Made by a program: the position numbers and the translations under genes. Under the pieces are notes generated by a model. That model saw nothing but the letters and a program-made list of their open reading frames with translations. It was not told the origin of the DNA and ran no database searches. A stretch of 64,000 bases of DNA from Holacanthus passer (Eukaryota > Chordata > Actinopteri > Pomacanthidae): assembly GCA_025331565.1 (NCBI GenBank), contig JAFREQ010000065.1, positions 388,501 through 452,500 on the forward strand, in the 5' to 3' direction. The first letter of the stretch is position 1; each line of letters begins with the position of its first letter. This document shows, piece by piece, positions 20,560-33,851 of the stretch.

Positions 20560-20900
20560 TCCCCAGTGAGGTGATTAGCTTAGCTCGGAATATGTGATTT
20601 ACATGTGGTAACTGCCTCTTGGCGAACAGCAGCTGGTGACTTCTTGGTGGCCATCAAACCACATGACAACATGAGAAGATGCAGAAAAGTACTGGGCAAG
20701 AAATAGTTTCACCACATAACTCAACCACAAATTGTTACTTTCTTTTTGTGTTGGATCAAACAAACGAGATATGTTGTGTTAATTAATGAGCTTTAGAGTT
20801 ACTGTGAAAACTACTGCCTTTCGCTCCATGAGAGTGGTATAGATCGATTTCTCAAAATGTCGATCATTTCCTTCAGTCGTGTAACCTCGTCACGATCTCC
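20560..20900 (+). repeat. teleost 'AACAAACGAGATATA' repeat family copy
   Basis: Carries AGCAGCTGGTGACTTCTTGG, GGCAAGAAATAGTTTCACC and AACAAACGAGATATG followed by TTAATTAATGAGCTTTAGAG, the landmarks of this fish repeat, with an internal deletion near the end. Confidence 0.65.
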
Positions 20901-21838
20901 CGAATATATTCACACAAAGCTGCTTTTTGGAGAAATGATGGTGTGCCTTGATGCCACCAGCTTCAGCTCCTTTCCCTCCAGCTCGGGACAATCGGGGTTT
21001 TCACATTAGCAAACAAAAAAAGATAATGAGAAGTGAAACCACACTCTTTCCCTTCCTCCTCTTCCTGTCACCGGGAGAGGTGAGCTCCTTCACACCTCCT
21101 GTAAAAGGCCCGGGGGTGCGATGTTCTGAGACTGTAGTGTTTCTGTTAACACCCCTGCTCAGCTTACTCACACCATGTTCTACAAGATCCTGTCAGCACC
21201 GCACACCGCTCATTACAAGTGCATTCTTTTTTAACCATATCTCAGGTTTTGAAGGCCTCTCTGGTATTGCATGGATGTTGGATTTAATGCCTCTAAATAC
21301 TATCTTTCCCTGCTTCGCTCTTTTTGATACAAACATCATAGGAATCTTTAAGATCAGCGAGGTCAATTCCGCAGATTTCTTGCAGGAGATGCTTTTTAAG
21401 GTTAGCCATCGATTTTAGCTGATCAATACCTTTTCACATGCAGCGCATGGCACCTACGCTGCCTCTCTCCATCTGCATCTTATTTTCATGTATTAGGAGG
21501 ACGGCAGCATCTGCCCGCTTTTCCTGCATTAACGAGCTCGGGGGGAAAAAGGCGGATTTATGGTCAAAAGGCAAAGAAGAAGAAGCAGAGACGGGGGGAG
21601 AAAGTAAAAGAAAAGCAAAGAGGCTGTTAGCGGGGGGAAATGGAAAGTTTGGGGCTGGAAAAAAAAAAACCAGCGGAAGAAAGAGAGACTGTTTGACTCC
21701 ATTATGTTTTGTAAGAGAGAGTGCATTGTGCTGCTGTAGACTCTCTGAATCGCCAAACTCAGTTAATCATTGTTGAAGAGGTACAAAAGGAAGGGAAGGG
21801 TGGGGGGCGTGGCTGCATTGTCAGCGGGAGGCTGGTCC

Positions 21839-21840
<2 letters not shown>

Positions 21841-21879
<39 letters not shown>
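21841..21879. repeat. (GT)n microsatellite
   Basis: Uninterrupted dinucleotide run of about 38 nt. Confidence 0.95.
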
Positions 21880-21880
<1 letters not shown>

Positions 21881-23164
21881 CTGGGCCTCCTCTGCAGAGG
21901 CAAACCCTGCGAGAGCCGCTTGGCAGGACGGGTGACACTTGACCTCGCTGCTCCCCTCTTTTCTGCCTATTCAAGCAGCCTGGTTGCCATTATGAAGTAA
22001 AATTAGCTCCCTGTTCTTCGCCCACAAACCCTTGGCCCCCCCTCTCAGCTCCTCCCCTCAAAGGTCACAGCTTGCGCCCGAGCATTTTGCTCCATTTTGT
22101 CGTCCCTAATGAGGTGACATGCTACGCAATTGTGTTGGCAAAACATTTCACACGTCTTTCTTCTGCTGGTCTTATGGCATTTCACTTGTTTAAAGAAAAA
22201 GCAGCTGGCGTTTGCCACACAAGCTGTGAATGGCGGATAGAAAGGAAGATGAAGGGATGAGGGGATGAGGAGTGAGGTGGAGGGTGGAGGAGCAATCATA
22301 TGAAAAAGCTTTGCAGGACTTAGGGCGAAGAGGTATTTTCCCACCAGGCTGAAACATTCTTACCTAGCTGAAAATCTGCCTTTGTATTGAACAGAAAACA
22401 ACTCAAATGAAAGTTGTTAGGACGTAACACAGGAAGAGAGAATCGAGCCAAAATGGTTAAACCGTTACGGGAGCATCCGATTTTTATGTTTTGTTTTGAA
22501 AAGCAAGAAACCTCCTGAAAGCAAAAGTGTTCGTCGAGAGGGAGGAAGAAACTGAGTGACAGCGGAAGAGCCGGTGATTGTCAGGGGGAGCAGCTGGCGT
22601 GACAAAATGATGGGCCATATTGTTGTATCATCTTACTCCAAGTCCACCTGCTGCTCCATTAACTGCAATCTGACAACAACGGCCTGTATCAAACTGCTCC
22701 GACATGAGAAAGAGAGGTGGATGTTTCCTTCCAATGGAGGAAAACAAACAGGAAACACCTGCTGCAGCACGACTGAACGACCACCACTGGGCCGAGGCAG
22801 CATACATAATCTCACCGACTCCACCTGTCCAGATTAATGAGTCGCTAATGCTCATATTAACAAGAAAAAACTTCCATTCCTGTGTAACAATTTACAGAAA
22901 TACCCTTGAACAACCTGGAATACTTACAGGATACAGACTTAAATGTTGGACTAAATGTTGGGATGCTTTGTCAGATTCAAGAGTTTCTGATTTAAATCTT
23001 GTTAATGTGCGTCTATATTTTGGTTGATTGTGGTCACAAAATTAAACACTAATGCATTTGAGAAGTTTGGTTATTGAAAGTTACTTTGTTCATTTAAACA
23101 GGTATGGCAGTGAAGAAGCCTAAATATTTAATCAAAGAATGAAATACTGCAAAAAATGTGACAC

Positions 23165-23385
23165 AAACTGTTTTCCAGGACTGAAACAATCGTCCAATTA
23201 ATCAAGAAGTCAACTTTTTATCAATGTTAATTGTCCATTTTTCAAGCAATAAAAGTCAAACATGATCTTGTTTCACCTTTAAAATGTAAAGATTTGCTGC
23301 TTTGCTTTATGCAAGAGTAAAAACTTTTACAGACAAAATGATTAATTGATCAATTGTGAAAATAATCGTTAGTTCCAGTTCTCAT
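23165..23385 (+). repeat. teleost 'GATTAATC' repeat family, copy 2
   Basis: Shares CAATTAATCAAGAAGTCAAC, CATTTTTCAAGCAATAAAAG, GATTTGCTGCTTTGCTTTAT and AAAATAATCGTTAGTTCCAG with the family seen at 12910-13165. Confidence 0.7.
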
Positions 23386-26300
23386 GTCATCAAAAATGTC
23401 CCCCAGACCTTTTGGTCCACGTTCACTAAGTGAGGTTACCAGGGGCCAACTCAGTGTGTGGTACATTAGTATGGGTTCGCCCTGTTTAAGTGCTATGTGG
23501 AGCATTATTAAGTGTTAATTTCACAGTGGCCATGTCTGTGCTCCCCTCACCTCAGCTCCAAAAAGAGGCCTCCCAGACTGTGGAAAAGGTCCTTAAACAC
23601 TGGGTGGACCCATGAAAACGGGTTCCACCCACCCTGGCAGGGCGAAACGTCACGGCCAATTTGTTAACCACAATTGATTTTGCACGGTGGAAAGTGACGC
23701 CACCGCGGAGGCTCTGCATATCTCCGACCCAGGCGAGGGGCTGCATCGGTGCACTTTGACTTTTTTAAGACGCAGGAGCTCCGGCATGAGAAAGTGTCTT
23801 TCAATAAGCCGAGCACAATAAGCCAAGCGGCTGCTGTTGCAAAATGTAGAAGGGTTTTCTTAAATACGGCTTCTGAATCTAATTTCACTTCCCGGACCGA
23901 GTGCTGAGCGTGACAACCCGCATTTCCTCAACGAAGCGTCCTTTTTCATTTCTGAATGCTAATTTTTATTTACTTATTTACACGTAATTAAATTCAGACT
24001 CTGCTGCCGCACCAACTTTTAATAAGCAGGTCGACTCGGCGTATGGCCTCTGGTATGTTTTGTGTGCGTGTACGAAGACAGAATGAATGACCAGGTCTTC
24101 TGCTTTCTAAAGCAAAGGGTCTATACTGTCACCGCCTGCAGCAAGGACCCAGTTTCCTCAGCCGGCTCACAGGGAGGGATGGCAGCCTTCAAAGGCAGAG
24201 CCGGGCTAAAGGAGGTGTGTATTCTGGCCAAACTCTCTCAAGATCACACACTTGTTTGTGTGTGGGTATGAATATGAGTTCTCTGTGGATGCACAGCACG
24301 CCTGCATGTGTGTGTGTGTGTGTGAGGGAGAGAGCTACCCTCTATTCGTCCTCATTCCTCTAACCCTGTCCCCCCTCAGGACAGAGACGCTGGCATGGGG
24401 CAGGCTTTGAACCTGCCTCAGCCGTGCTCTCTAATTGTAGGGAGCTCCCGGGGCCTCGGTCTGCGCAGCTGTGTGCGCCGCCACCGCTGTGCCGTGACGA
24501 GCGTCTCCCTCCCTGCGGCTCGTTTACTGTAAGTTGTTTTTAATTACTTGTCCCTCTCGCCGCTCTCTATCTGCCTTTGTGTGTGAGCTTCAGAAGTTTG
24601 CTCAACCCTCTACTTCTCCTGCTTCTGTAATAACAAGGCCACAAAAACAAAGAACGCCTCTCCTGTTTTATTCTCCTACTCCACTTCCATCAGCATCTCT
24701 GTTACGTCTGTGTTACTGTATCATTAGAGCTCTGCACTTGTTTCTAGTTTTCTCTCCGATTCCTTGATCCTTCCTCTCGTCGTGGACTCGCTCCTTCTCC
24801 TCCCCTTCTCTCCCCGATGCACATTTAGTTCATTCATCGCTCGGTGGAGGCCGTAAAAGGAGCCTTGTCATTTATGGAGAAATTAAATCACACAAACTGG
24901 CATTCATCCCAGGCACTGGTGCATGGAAATGATGTCACCATGCATAAGCGTCATCTGGAAAAGTTTGCAATCAGTGTCACTCTGCCGCAAATGAAACAGC
25001 GGTGTCTTGGGGACAGATCCTTTCAAATTAATATCGAACTCATAATCTCTTTTGAATTCTGGGGTTTTTGTCTAGCGGGAGAATTGGATGCTCAGTTTCC
25101 ATCCTCCACATGGCGACAGCTGCAGGATCCTGTCCTCCGTTAGACCATTTCCTGTCCTGGAATGTCATTAAAGCTATCGAAACCACAAGCACCGCCACAA
25201 AAACCTGGAAGGTTTTGTTAATATGGAAGCCTGCGCACGGCGCTCATCTTTCAGAGGATCCTTCCCCGCCTCTTGCTGACACTGATAATGGCAAGAAAAG
25301 TCTTTCTGCCCCAGCGAGAGCGCACATGTCAATCTAGTGTCTTATTTGTCGGCCCGAGCTTACAAGACAGGCGATAGCTTAATGGGTTTCATAGAAAAAA
25401 AAATCTGTCCTCATCTTGAGAAACTAGAACCTTGGCTCAGGCGGGGGAATGAGGTCTGAATGCCAAACAAAGGTCCGTAAAAAGCAGATAGGCATTCCTC
25501 TCCTTCAGCATGACTTGTTTGAAGTAGCGACAGTGCAGACGTGCTGAGAATTGGAGCCACGCTTTGAGCCCGAGCTCTTGTTCACAAAAGTTTTTTAATG
25601 TGCCACCGAACCCCCTTCAGGCTGAGGCTCCTCGAATAATCACCGTGACCTACTTTTGACAGGCAGCCACGAGATGTGTTTGTTCCTGTAAACATTGTTT
25701 ATCAATTAACAGGAAGAAATGAGCTATCGATTAAGTGCAGTAATGAAACAGAGCTCCCACATTGTGTCTTATTCACCTCGGCTCTCTGCATCTGTTGCAT
25801 TGCACAGTTATGGCTGACAAATCCCCAGTCGCCCTTAAATCATCCTCAACATTCCTGTTTACAGGCTGAAAGTATTATTGGCATTTCTCATTGGAGCTGT
25901 TGTTTCAAAACGTGACCGGTGAAAGTCAAGGATCATTTTTTTTTTTTTTTTTTTTTTAGCAAAAATTCCATGCCTTACCTTTTTCCTTTCAACTTTATTC
26001 CTCTTTCTCAGTCCTGTGAAAAATGCTCGTTTTTCTTCTTCTCTTATCTCTTTGTTCTTCTTTTCCCTGCACGCTCGCTAAATTTCCCTTGTAAAAGTTG
26101 TGAAAGCTACTGCCTGCAGTGCATCAGTTTCCCTAAAGTCACCTTGAGTCCACGCTCTCTCTCACTGTCCTCTTTGTAAAGTTTCCCCTCTCTCCCTCTC
26201 TATATAAATAAATATATCTTCTCTTGCTGCCTCTGCTCTGTCACTGCTGCTGTCTGCCTCTCGTCTGCACACCCTCATCCCTGGTGTTGACTATCTGGGG

Positions 26301-28544
26301 ACCCAATCAGACTAAAGGACCAATTGTCCCTCTCTTTACAATCAGTGGGACGGCCTCCTCTGGCTCCGGCGTGATCCAGCCATCTACGAGCCCGGGCACG
26401 GGAAGGAGCCGAGGACGGAGAAGAGGTGGAGAAAGACGAAGAAGAGGAGGGGAGAGGACGAGTCGTAGGGGGGTAGATTGACAGCAGGATGGGGTGAAAT
26501 GACAGCAAGAAGGGGGGTGGAAATCAAAGAGGTGGCAAGGAAAGGATGGAGGAATGAGAATGGAGAGACATGAGGTGGTAGATAGTGAGCGGTGGAGGGA
26601 AAATGCTCCTGCACGCACCACAAAAGCAACTCATTTCATCTCAGGGTATTTGCAAGTGAATAAAGTGACCAGCATGCTGGGGGAAACTCGGGAGTGTGTG
26701 ACGGCTGCGAGTGTGTGTGGAGATTGCCGGGAGCGCAGGGTCCTTGGATCACTGACCAGCGAAGTAGAAAAAGCAAAAGGATGAGGGTAAAAAAAAAAAA
26801 AAAAATCCACCTTCCCTCTCACTCCGGCAAAACCTGCCCCTAATGCATTTTAATGAGCCAGCGTTGTACACGGCTGGATCTGTAGAGGGATTTATGGGCA
26901 TAAAAGATGAAGCTTTAAACTGCATTATATTCCGCTGCTTGCCCAGTCACAGTCAAAGCAATTAGTTTTCCAAATTGGCAAAAAGATCCTGAAAAATTAG
27001 GTGCACGCCAATACACACAAAAAGCGCAGCGGAAGATTAGTCATGGTCACGGAGATCTGATCCCTGTTTAGTACTGAGCGAGAAAATAGCAGTGTTTCAT
27101 TTAAGCAATCATGGAATTAATGCAGCAAAAAGGTTTTCAGAGTCGAGTCTCTTGCATATTTCTCCTCAGGAGGAAAAGGGACTGGGAAAGTGGAATCATA
27201 TTGGAGACGTACTCAACCATGTTTAAACAGAAATGAGAATATATTACAGAGAAACAAGAGGTGTTCTGGGCTGCTGCTCGGGTTCTCGTCTTGTGTTTTT
27301 TCATTACATGGTCTGAATTGTTTTCATATTATATTTAGAGTCAAAATAAAGTGATGGAGCTCCAGACATAAGCTAGCGAGGTTTTCAGTTTCTCCACTAT
27401 TCATAGTCCATCGGGACAACTTTGCTCTTTTTTTTTTTTCCACTCGACAGCCCTTTGACTCTCCTTAATCTTCCTGACAGAGTAATTTGGTGTGTTGTAC
27501 AGCTCTAAAAATACAGATGAAGGCTGTTGTCACCCGCCGAGCCAGATGGTCAAAAGGTTGTACCTCTCCATCGGTTCAATATGTTTTTTCTCTCTCCCAC
27601 TCTGTCCCTTTCAATATGTCTTCTTTCTCATTTGGCAGGTCATTCTTCTTTTACCACTGGCCTCCCTCCCGTCGCTGCCGCCCTCCCCATCGTCTTTGTC
27701 TCTTTGAAGACCTGACTGGTTAGCGCCTCAGCCAATCTGTCAGCCAATGCTTGACTGGACCCCCAGAAAAAGGCAGGGGCTCCCTCTTTGTCAGGATGGG
27801 CCACGGAGAGGGTGGCATTCAGGCCCATTGAACAACACCTTCCATCACTGTGGCGGAGCAGAGGATAATAATTGGCAGAACAAATTGAAGCTATAGGACT
27901 CACGGAAGGGCCTCTGCCTTTTTTAAAGTCTATGTGGTGGTGGACATCTGGAGGTCCCTTTGGGCCCCTTCACAAAGGCCCAGATCTGCCGTAGAAATAG
28001 ATTGGATACAGTCATGTTCTGCACGTTGCTGGACTTTGGTTTCGTGATAATATGCAGGATGTTGTAGGGACACGGTGCTTTCACGCATCGGATCGAGTAC
28101 GCCTTCTCTCAAGGTCGAAGGCTGTGGGCTCGTAAAGGCCGTGACTTGTTCTGTCACCTCAGAGTACCTTTCACCGAGACTTACAACAGGCTGTTCAGGT
28201 CTTTCATTAGGAAAGCAGATTTCATGCTTGTTAGAGTTACATATCCTCTCTGGACAAGTATCCTCTCAATTACCAGTTCTTGCCACTCCATTAATCAGTC
28301 TTACATTATCGCCTTGTTAGCCGTTTTTCCCCCTCAGCAGTCATTTGTGACTTAAATATCCGTCTGCTCTGATATCATTTCCACTCGAGTTCTGTTTATA
28401 TTAAAGACAAATACGGCACGATCTGGTTGCCTCATGTAGAAAAATAAGAGTCAAATTCTCCACAAAGCTAAAGGGCAACATACAGCACCAGCATGCACCT
28501 ATTGTTTTCTATATAAACCCACAAGCTGTCTGCATCTTATACAA

Positions 28545-28720
28545 AAACTTTTTATTGATTATTGTTTTTTTTTTTTTTTTTAGTGTACAAAATGTCAGAA
28601 AAAGTGAAAACTGCCCATTGCACTTTCCCAGACAACCCAAAAAGCCAAAGATGCTAAATTTACTGTCACATAAGACAAAGAAATGCAGCAAGATCAAGGA
28701 ATTAATAATCAACTACTTGG
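28545..28720 (-). repeat. teleost 'GATTAATC' repeat family, copy 3, with poly(T)
   Basis: Reverse-orientation partial copy (AAAATGTCAGAAAAAGTGAA, ACTGCCCATTGCACTTTCCC) next to a run of about 17 T. Confidence 0.55.
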
Positions 28721-31687
28721 TTCACCTCTTGTGTATTGCACAAAAGGTCAGGTTGAAATCTCTGTGTTGTCATGATGCCAAATTTTGTCATTTGTCTGTA
28801 AAGCACTTGCCGTGTTCATCATCCTTCAGCAGGCTGCAAACTCAGTAGTTCAGTTACTTTAGCATTAATGTAGCTATGAAGGCACATTTAGATAAAGACT
28901 GGAGATATGGTAAGAAGGTACTATTAGCTCTGACTGGAAGAGTGATGAAGTTGATCATGACTAACTCTACAGTGGTCTGAGGTCTGAGGTGGGCTGCTTC
29001 CTGTCCTCGTGCCTTTCACCCACAGCATCTTTTAATTATCACAAGCAGCACAAACTTTTCCTGATGGTTTCAAGACCACAACACCCCTTTCTGAAAACAA
29101 GCTCCCACGGCGATGACTAACATTTCAGATGACTAACCTCTGCCTGAATGTGCACAACTTGATAAAAACACCAACCAGGAAAAAAGCCTCGGATTGAGTC
29201 GACTGTGTCGCCAGCGAGACGTGTGCGACAGTTTCAAGGTCCATATCTGGAGAATACTTCACTAAACACACACTGTTGACCGTCTCTCACGAGATTGAAA
29301 ATTAAATAAGCTCTTAATAGTGCAGAGCATCCAATAGCCAATTAAAAATAATGACAACAGTTAGGTGCAGCAGACTTGATGAGAAACACAGCCCAGGAAG
29401 GTAAAACCCAACAAGCCGCCTGCCCTTCTTTAGCCTCACTTATCATATAACAGCCTTCAGACGGAATAACCTAAACAAAATTCAGCCGGTCTCATTCAGC
29501 GTATCACTTTGCCACCACAACCACCACTAGGGGAAAGCATGAAAGAGGGTTAGGTTTCAGAAGAACAAGATGAGAGAGCGCCTGAGAGGGGGAGCAAAGC
29601 CTCCATGTCATCTAAGATAAGAGGAGTAGCTCTCTTCCCTTCTGCCCGAGATTAAAAATGGCATGGAGCAGAACAAGCCCGAGTACAAAGAGCTCTTCTG
29701 TGTCTTTGGGGTGCGCAGTCAAGCCTTTTCATGTCTGATTTTGGCTACAGGTCAAAACAAAGGGAAATTAGACCGGGAAGTCATTGTGTCTTTGTTGAGG
29801 GAGATGCACACGTGAAAGGAGGAGGATTTGTATACACAGGACAAGTTCACAACTGAAGCAGTAACCTTTACAGTAATTGGTGGAAAAGACAGAAAAAAAA
29901 GAGATGTTTGGCCTTAATTGTGAGACATCAGAATTGGCACGGGGGTCGAAAGAGTGAACCGTGACATTAACTGCCTGCCTGGCATCATCTGGCTCCTTGC
30001 TTCGCGTGCTCCCGTCTGAGACAAGCTGTGTCTTTCAAGATCCCATTTTCCTGGTGACCTTTTCACCGCTTCCCCCTCTCGTGTCTGAGCTACGCCACCT
30101 CGGCAGGGTATTGACTTTCACTCCGCCGTGTTAAACTTTGCCATCCGCGTGCGGCGTGTTGCAGAGCCTCCGCTGTGACAAGCGGCGGCATTCTGCTCGG
30201 GATAAAAGGCTCCCCTGGCTGTTTGATGCGGTATTCCAGCGGGGATAGGCAGGGACTTGGCCTTGATGAGCTGACAGGAGCCGAGGAGACGTGGGGCCTC
30301 GGAGCAGCAGGACCACAAACCTCAGGAACTGTGTGCCTTGCTCTGATATTTACCCCTCCCTTTTCTGTCATACCTCATAACCCCTACTCTGTGCTCCATG
30401 ACCCTGTCTGCTGAATCTTAAATGAAAGACTAAAGTTACTTTTGAAGTCTAAATTAAGGGGGACCACATGTGTTGTGACTGATGTGAGCGCACAAACACA
30501 AATGTGGAACATGACATCCCTGAATTATGAATGCATTCGTATGTTTTCTGTTTGCGATGCTACTCCTGCTTAATTATTTACGCGCTGCGAACGAAAACGA
30601 ACGTTAGAAAAAGAGAAGGGAAAACATGTTCCTCCAAATGAAAAATAACATCCCACTCCCGACCATTTTAACTCATGTGTTGGCAGCATGTGGGATGTTT
30701 TTTTGGGGGGAAACATAAAAGAGAACTTAATCAACCCAAACTAAACTAATGGGCACAAAATTTGGGTTCAAAAGGGCTCATGTCCTGTAACAAGTGCACG
30801 CGTCTCATATGAGCAGGTTTGAGTCTGAGCCTCTACCCCCACTTCCCACAGTCAATAGAATAACAATTAGGGGGAGTGCGCGCTCCATTACATGTTTGGT
30901 ATGCGGGGGGTGTATGCACAGGCAGCCACGTCGAACCACAAACAAACACACGCAGGATAAATGTCTCCTTTGTTGGTTTCTGTGTGTTTGTAGTTCCACA
31001 CTGATCCAGTGATCAGAGGAAGGAATAGTTCAGCGGGGGTTTAAACAACACCGTCCGCCACTCTCCTTCCACCTCGAAACAAACCTGGCTTATCACAGTG
31101 GAAAAAACAGTGGTTCCTTTCAAGGCTGCGTGCCTGAAAAGTTTCCGTTTTCTTTTCCAGCCACATAAACATAAATCTAAACACAGGACGGGAGCAGGAG
31201 CTGCAGCAGCGGGAGAGGACGCCGTGTTTGTTCCATTGCAATCGTCTCCTAAGACGTCCACCTCGTGCAACGCTGTGGATGAAGCTGTTGCCCAACTACA
31301 CGTTTACTACTGGTGCATGAAAAAATCAATTAGGATAGTTATGAAGTCCTCCCTCCATCTGGAGTCTTACTCCCAAGGTCTGTAACAGCATGCTCGGTCG
31401 AACTGTGCCGGGGAAATTTCTTTATTTCTCTGTCACCTGGCAACTAAAAGCTTCAGAGGACCCGTTCATCTCAGAAGGTCTTAGATCCACAAAACCTTTG
31501 CTTTGCCGCTGGCTTTATTCTTACAAACACGCAATCTGGGGGTCAAAGAAACTTGGGCTGCAGACGATGAACCCTTTTACCAAAGAACATGACTTTGTCC
31601 TCCGTGCACTTACAGAGATTATGTTGACGACTCCCATGTTGGTGACTTTACAAGGTGCAGCAGGATAAAAGGTGCATGTGTTTATTT

Positions 31688-31689
<2 letters not shown>

Positions 31690-31721
<32 letters not shown>
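31690..31721. repeat. (TG)n microsatellite
   Basis: Pure dinucleotide run. Confidence 0.95.
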
Positions 31722-31722
<1 letters not shown>

Positions 31723-32272
31723 CGCTGCAGCCGGCCTCTGTGAACCCTCATGTGAGTTTATGGCAGGATAAAGAAGAGAGCATTAGCATTAAACAGAATG
31801 TACAAGATGATGGAGGAGGGACACCGAGGCAGTCTATTATTCAAACTAGAAGAGTGCCCTCAGTAGAGAGCAGATCTCCGGTGTGTAAGTTGTCCCTTGA
31901 GCTCTGGTGTTCAATTAAAATTCAAAGAGGTCTAGTTAGAGAAAATGTCCTCAAGCAAAGGTCTGGAAGATCTCGCATATCTATAGAAACGACAGCAGTA
32001 GTTGTATCAGCATTTCTATGTAACTGACTGCCAAATCCAATAAAGAAAGAACAGTTCAATAAAATTTCAATATTTATTGTCAGTTTTCATTTTGAACTGG
32101 AGGGAACATGAATAATAAGCACTCAAACAATAAATAAATGCTCTTTTCTCATTTCAAGTAAAATAAGGGCTGCATCTTAAAATAAAATACATAAAAGAGA
32201 GCTTTTGAAAAATGTGCATCTTAAATTAAAAAGTGCTAAATTTTAGAAAATGAAATTAAAAGTGTAGCTTAA

Positions 32273-32273
32273 T

Positions 32274-32305
<32 letters not shown>

Positions 32306-32311
32306 ACACAA
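32273..32311. repeat. (CA)n microsatellite with one GA interruption
   Basis: Dinucleotide run about 550 nt from the TG tract at 31690-31721 and in the opposite sense. Confidence 0.95.
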
Positions 32312-32649
32312 CCAAACGATGATCCCCTCCAGGCGGAGATAAAAAACCAATGTGAAAAAATGCATTATAGAGATGAACACTGGGATCCAACATTAACTAA
32401 AACTGATGAGTTACGAGCCCCAAAAGCACCAATTCACTTCACATACATTAAATGCCAGAAGGTGCACTTTTGCTCTTTGATCTTAAAACTGTCCTTGCAG
32501 AAAATCTTGTGTAACAATATTTAAATTGCCATTTTTCTTACTTCAGTTTGTCCCAATGTAGATAAAAGTCGACCTGTAAAAATTTTGCTTTATCTTTTCA
32601 TTAAAGGGATTATTTGCATTTTGTTGTAAAACCTTAAACAAGAATGTGC

Positions 32650-33085
32650 AGCTCTGTGACGCTGTAGTTTGGCACCGGGGTTCTCTGAGCTAAAGGCTAA
32701 CGTACAACAGCGATGCTAACACGCTGAAGTTTACCTTGCTCACCACCTTAGTTCAGCAGTTTAACAAGTTTATCCTCATAAACCAAAGATGTAGCAAAAA
32801 GCCATATCTGAGTTGTTGATGGCGCTCAATGAAAAATTAAGTGATCACCAAGTTTAACAGTTCATTCTAATGGGACCATGAATGTAACAAATTTCATGTA
32901 AATCCATTCAAAAGCTGTTCAGATATTTCCCAAAATATCAACGCCGTGACGGTGCTAAAGAAAGTCATAAAGATTCTCCCACTGGGGAACTTGAATATCT
33001 GCAAAACAAACTGTGCAATAGTTGATGTTGGCTGGTGAAGAGGTGAACAACCGACATTCACGTTCCTGAACCTGTGTTCCTCCAA
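32650..33085 (+). repeat. teleost 'GATGGCGCTC...ATCCATTCAA' repeat copy
   Basis: Contains GGCTAACGTACAACAGCGAT, GATGGCGCTCAATGAAAAAT, GTGATCACCAAG and CAAATTTCATGTAAATCCAT. I recognise these as a widespread fish interspersed repeat. Class not known to me. Confidence 0.65.
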
Positions 33086-33330
33086 CAATATCCTCGTCTA
33101 CTCAGAAATCTAAATGATTTTTAAATGAGGGTTTTACAATGTGACGAGCCTCTAACCTGCTGACCGTGTCTGCAGGTCCTGCAGGTGGGCGGGGCAGAGG
33201 CTGAGCTGCAGAGAGGGGAAGACCTGTTTAATTTGCAGATCTGGTTCACCTGGGCCCGGTGTGTCAGAGGCTTTAAAAATCCCTCTGGAGCTCAGTCTCT
33301 GTCTTCCTCCTGCCTGAGATCACAGCTCAG

Positions 33331-33404
33331 TTTGTTTGGTTTGGTTTGGGTTGGTTTGATTTGATTTGATTTGGGTTGTGTTGTGTTGTGTTGTGTTGTG
33401 TTGC
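33331..33404. repeat. pentanucleotide tract (GTTTG-type then GTGTT-type)
   Basis: Two adjacent 5-nt arrays, GGTTT/GATTT variants followed by five GTGTT-like units, inside the candidate LTR. Confidence 0.85.
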
Positions 33405-33808
33405 TGCACTTTACAACTCTACACCATGTTCTTCCACTCATGCACACACTTCCACTACTGATTCTACTGAGTACACACACTATGCCTACTTTATTCATTT
33501 ACTTTAATAAAATCATTATCTAAATGTTCTTCTTTGTCATGGCCACACGGGCTCGTCCGGGATCGTTTGGTTGAATTTGTTGTGTTAAGGCCGTTTGTTG
33601 TAGTTCCTTCTCTGGCTTTGACACACTGTTAGTTTGTTGGTGCGTGGGTTTGTGTCGGGCACATCCATTGGTTGGGAGATACATTTTTGGATAGTTGAGT
33701 TGTGATTTTGGGCAGGGAAAGTTTTGTCTTGTTGTCAGGTGGAGCTGGCAGCGGTGGTCACGTGTTTCTCAGCTTAAGTTTAAGCAGCGTGGTCCATGTG
33801 GACTCGTT

Positions 33809-33810
<2 letters not shown>

Positions 33811-33851
<41 letters not shown>
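33811..33851. repeat. (TG)n microsatellite in the retroelement leader
   Basis: Dinucleotide run between the primer-binding-site-like motif and the short M-G-N frame. Confidence 0.95.

Larger units (their letters stand above)
20199..33139. other. non-coding stretch upstream of the cdh20 start (first intron or 5' flank)
   Basis: No exon-like open frame with a recognisable domain on either strand. Repeats recognised: 20560-20900, 21841-21879, 23165-23385, 28545-28720, 31690-31721, 32273-32311 and 32650-33085. Unique-looking transposon-poor blocks lie at about 24800-25400 and 26820-27140. A purine-rich stretch lies at 26395-26540. Poly(T) (25936-25957) and poly(A) (26789-26805) runs are present. 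Confidence 0.75.

Noticed and set aside
24405..24425. GGCTTTGAACCTGCCTC as a tRNA T arm
   Set aside because: No acceptor, D or anticodon arms can be drawn around it.
33331..33404. Short tandem units as a CRISPR array
   Set aside because: Five-base tandem units without spacers in a vertebrate genome. Simple satellite.
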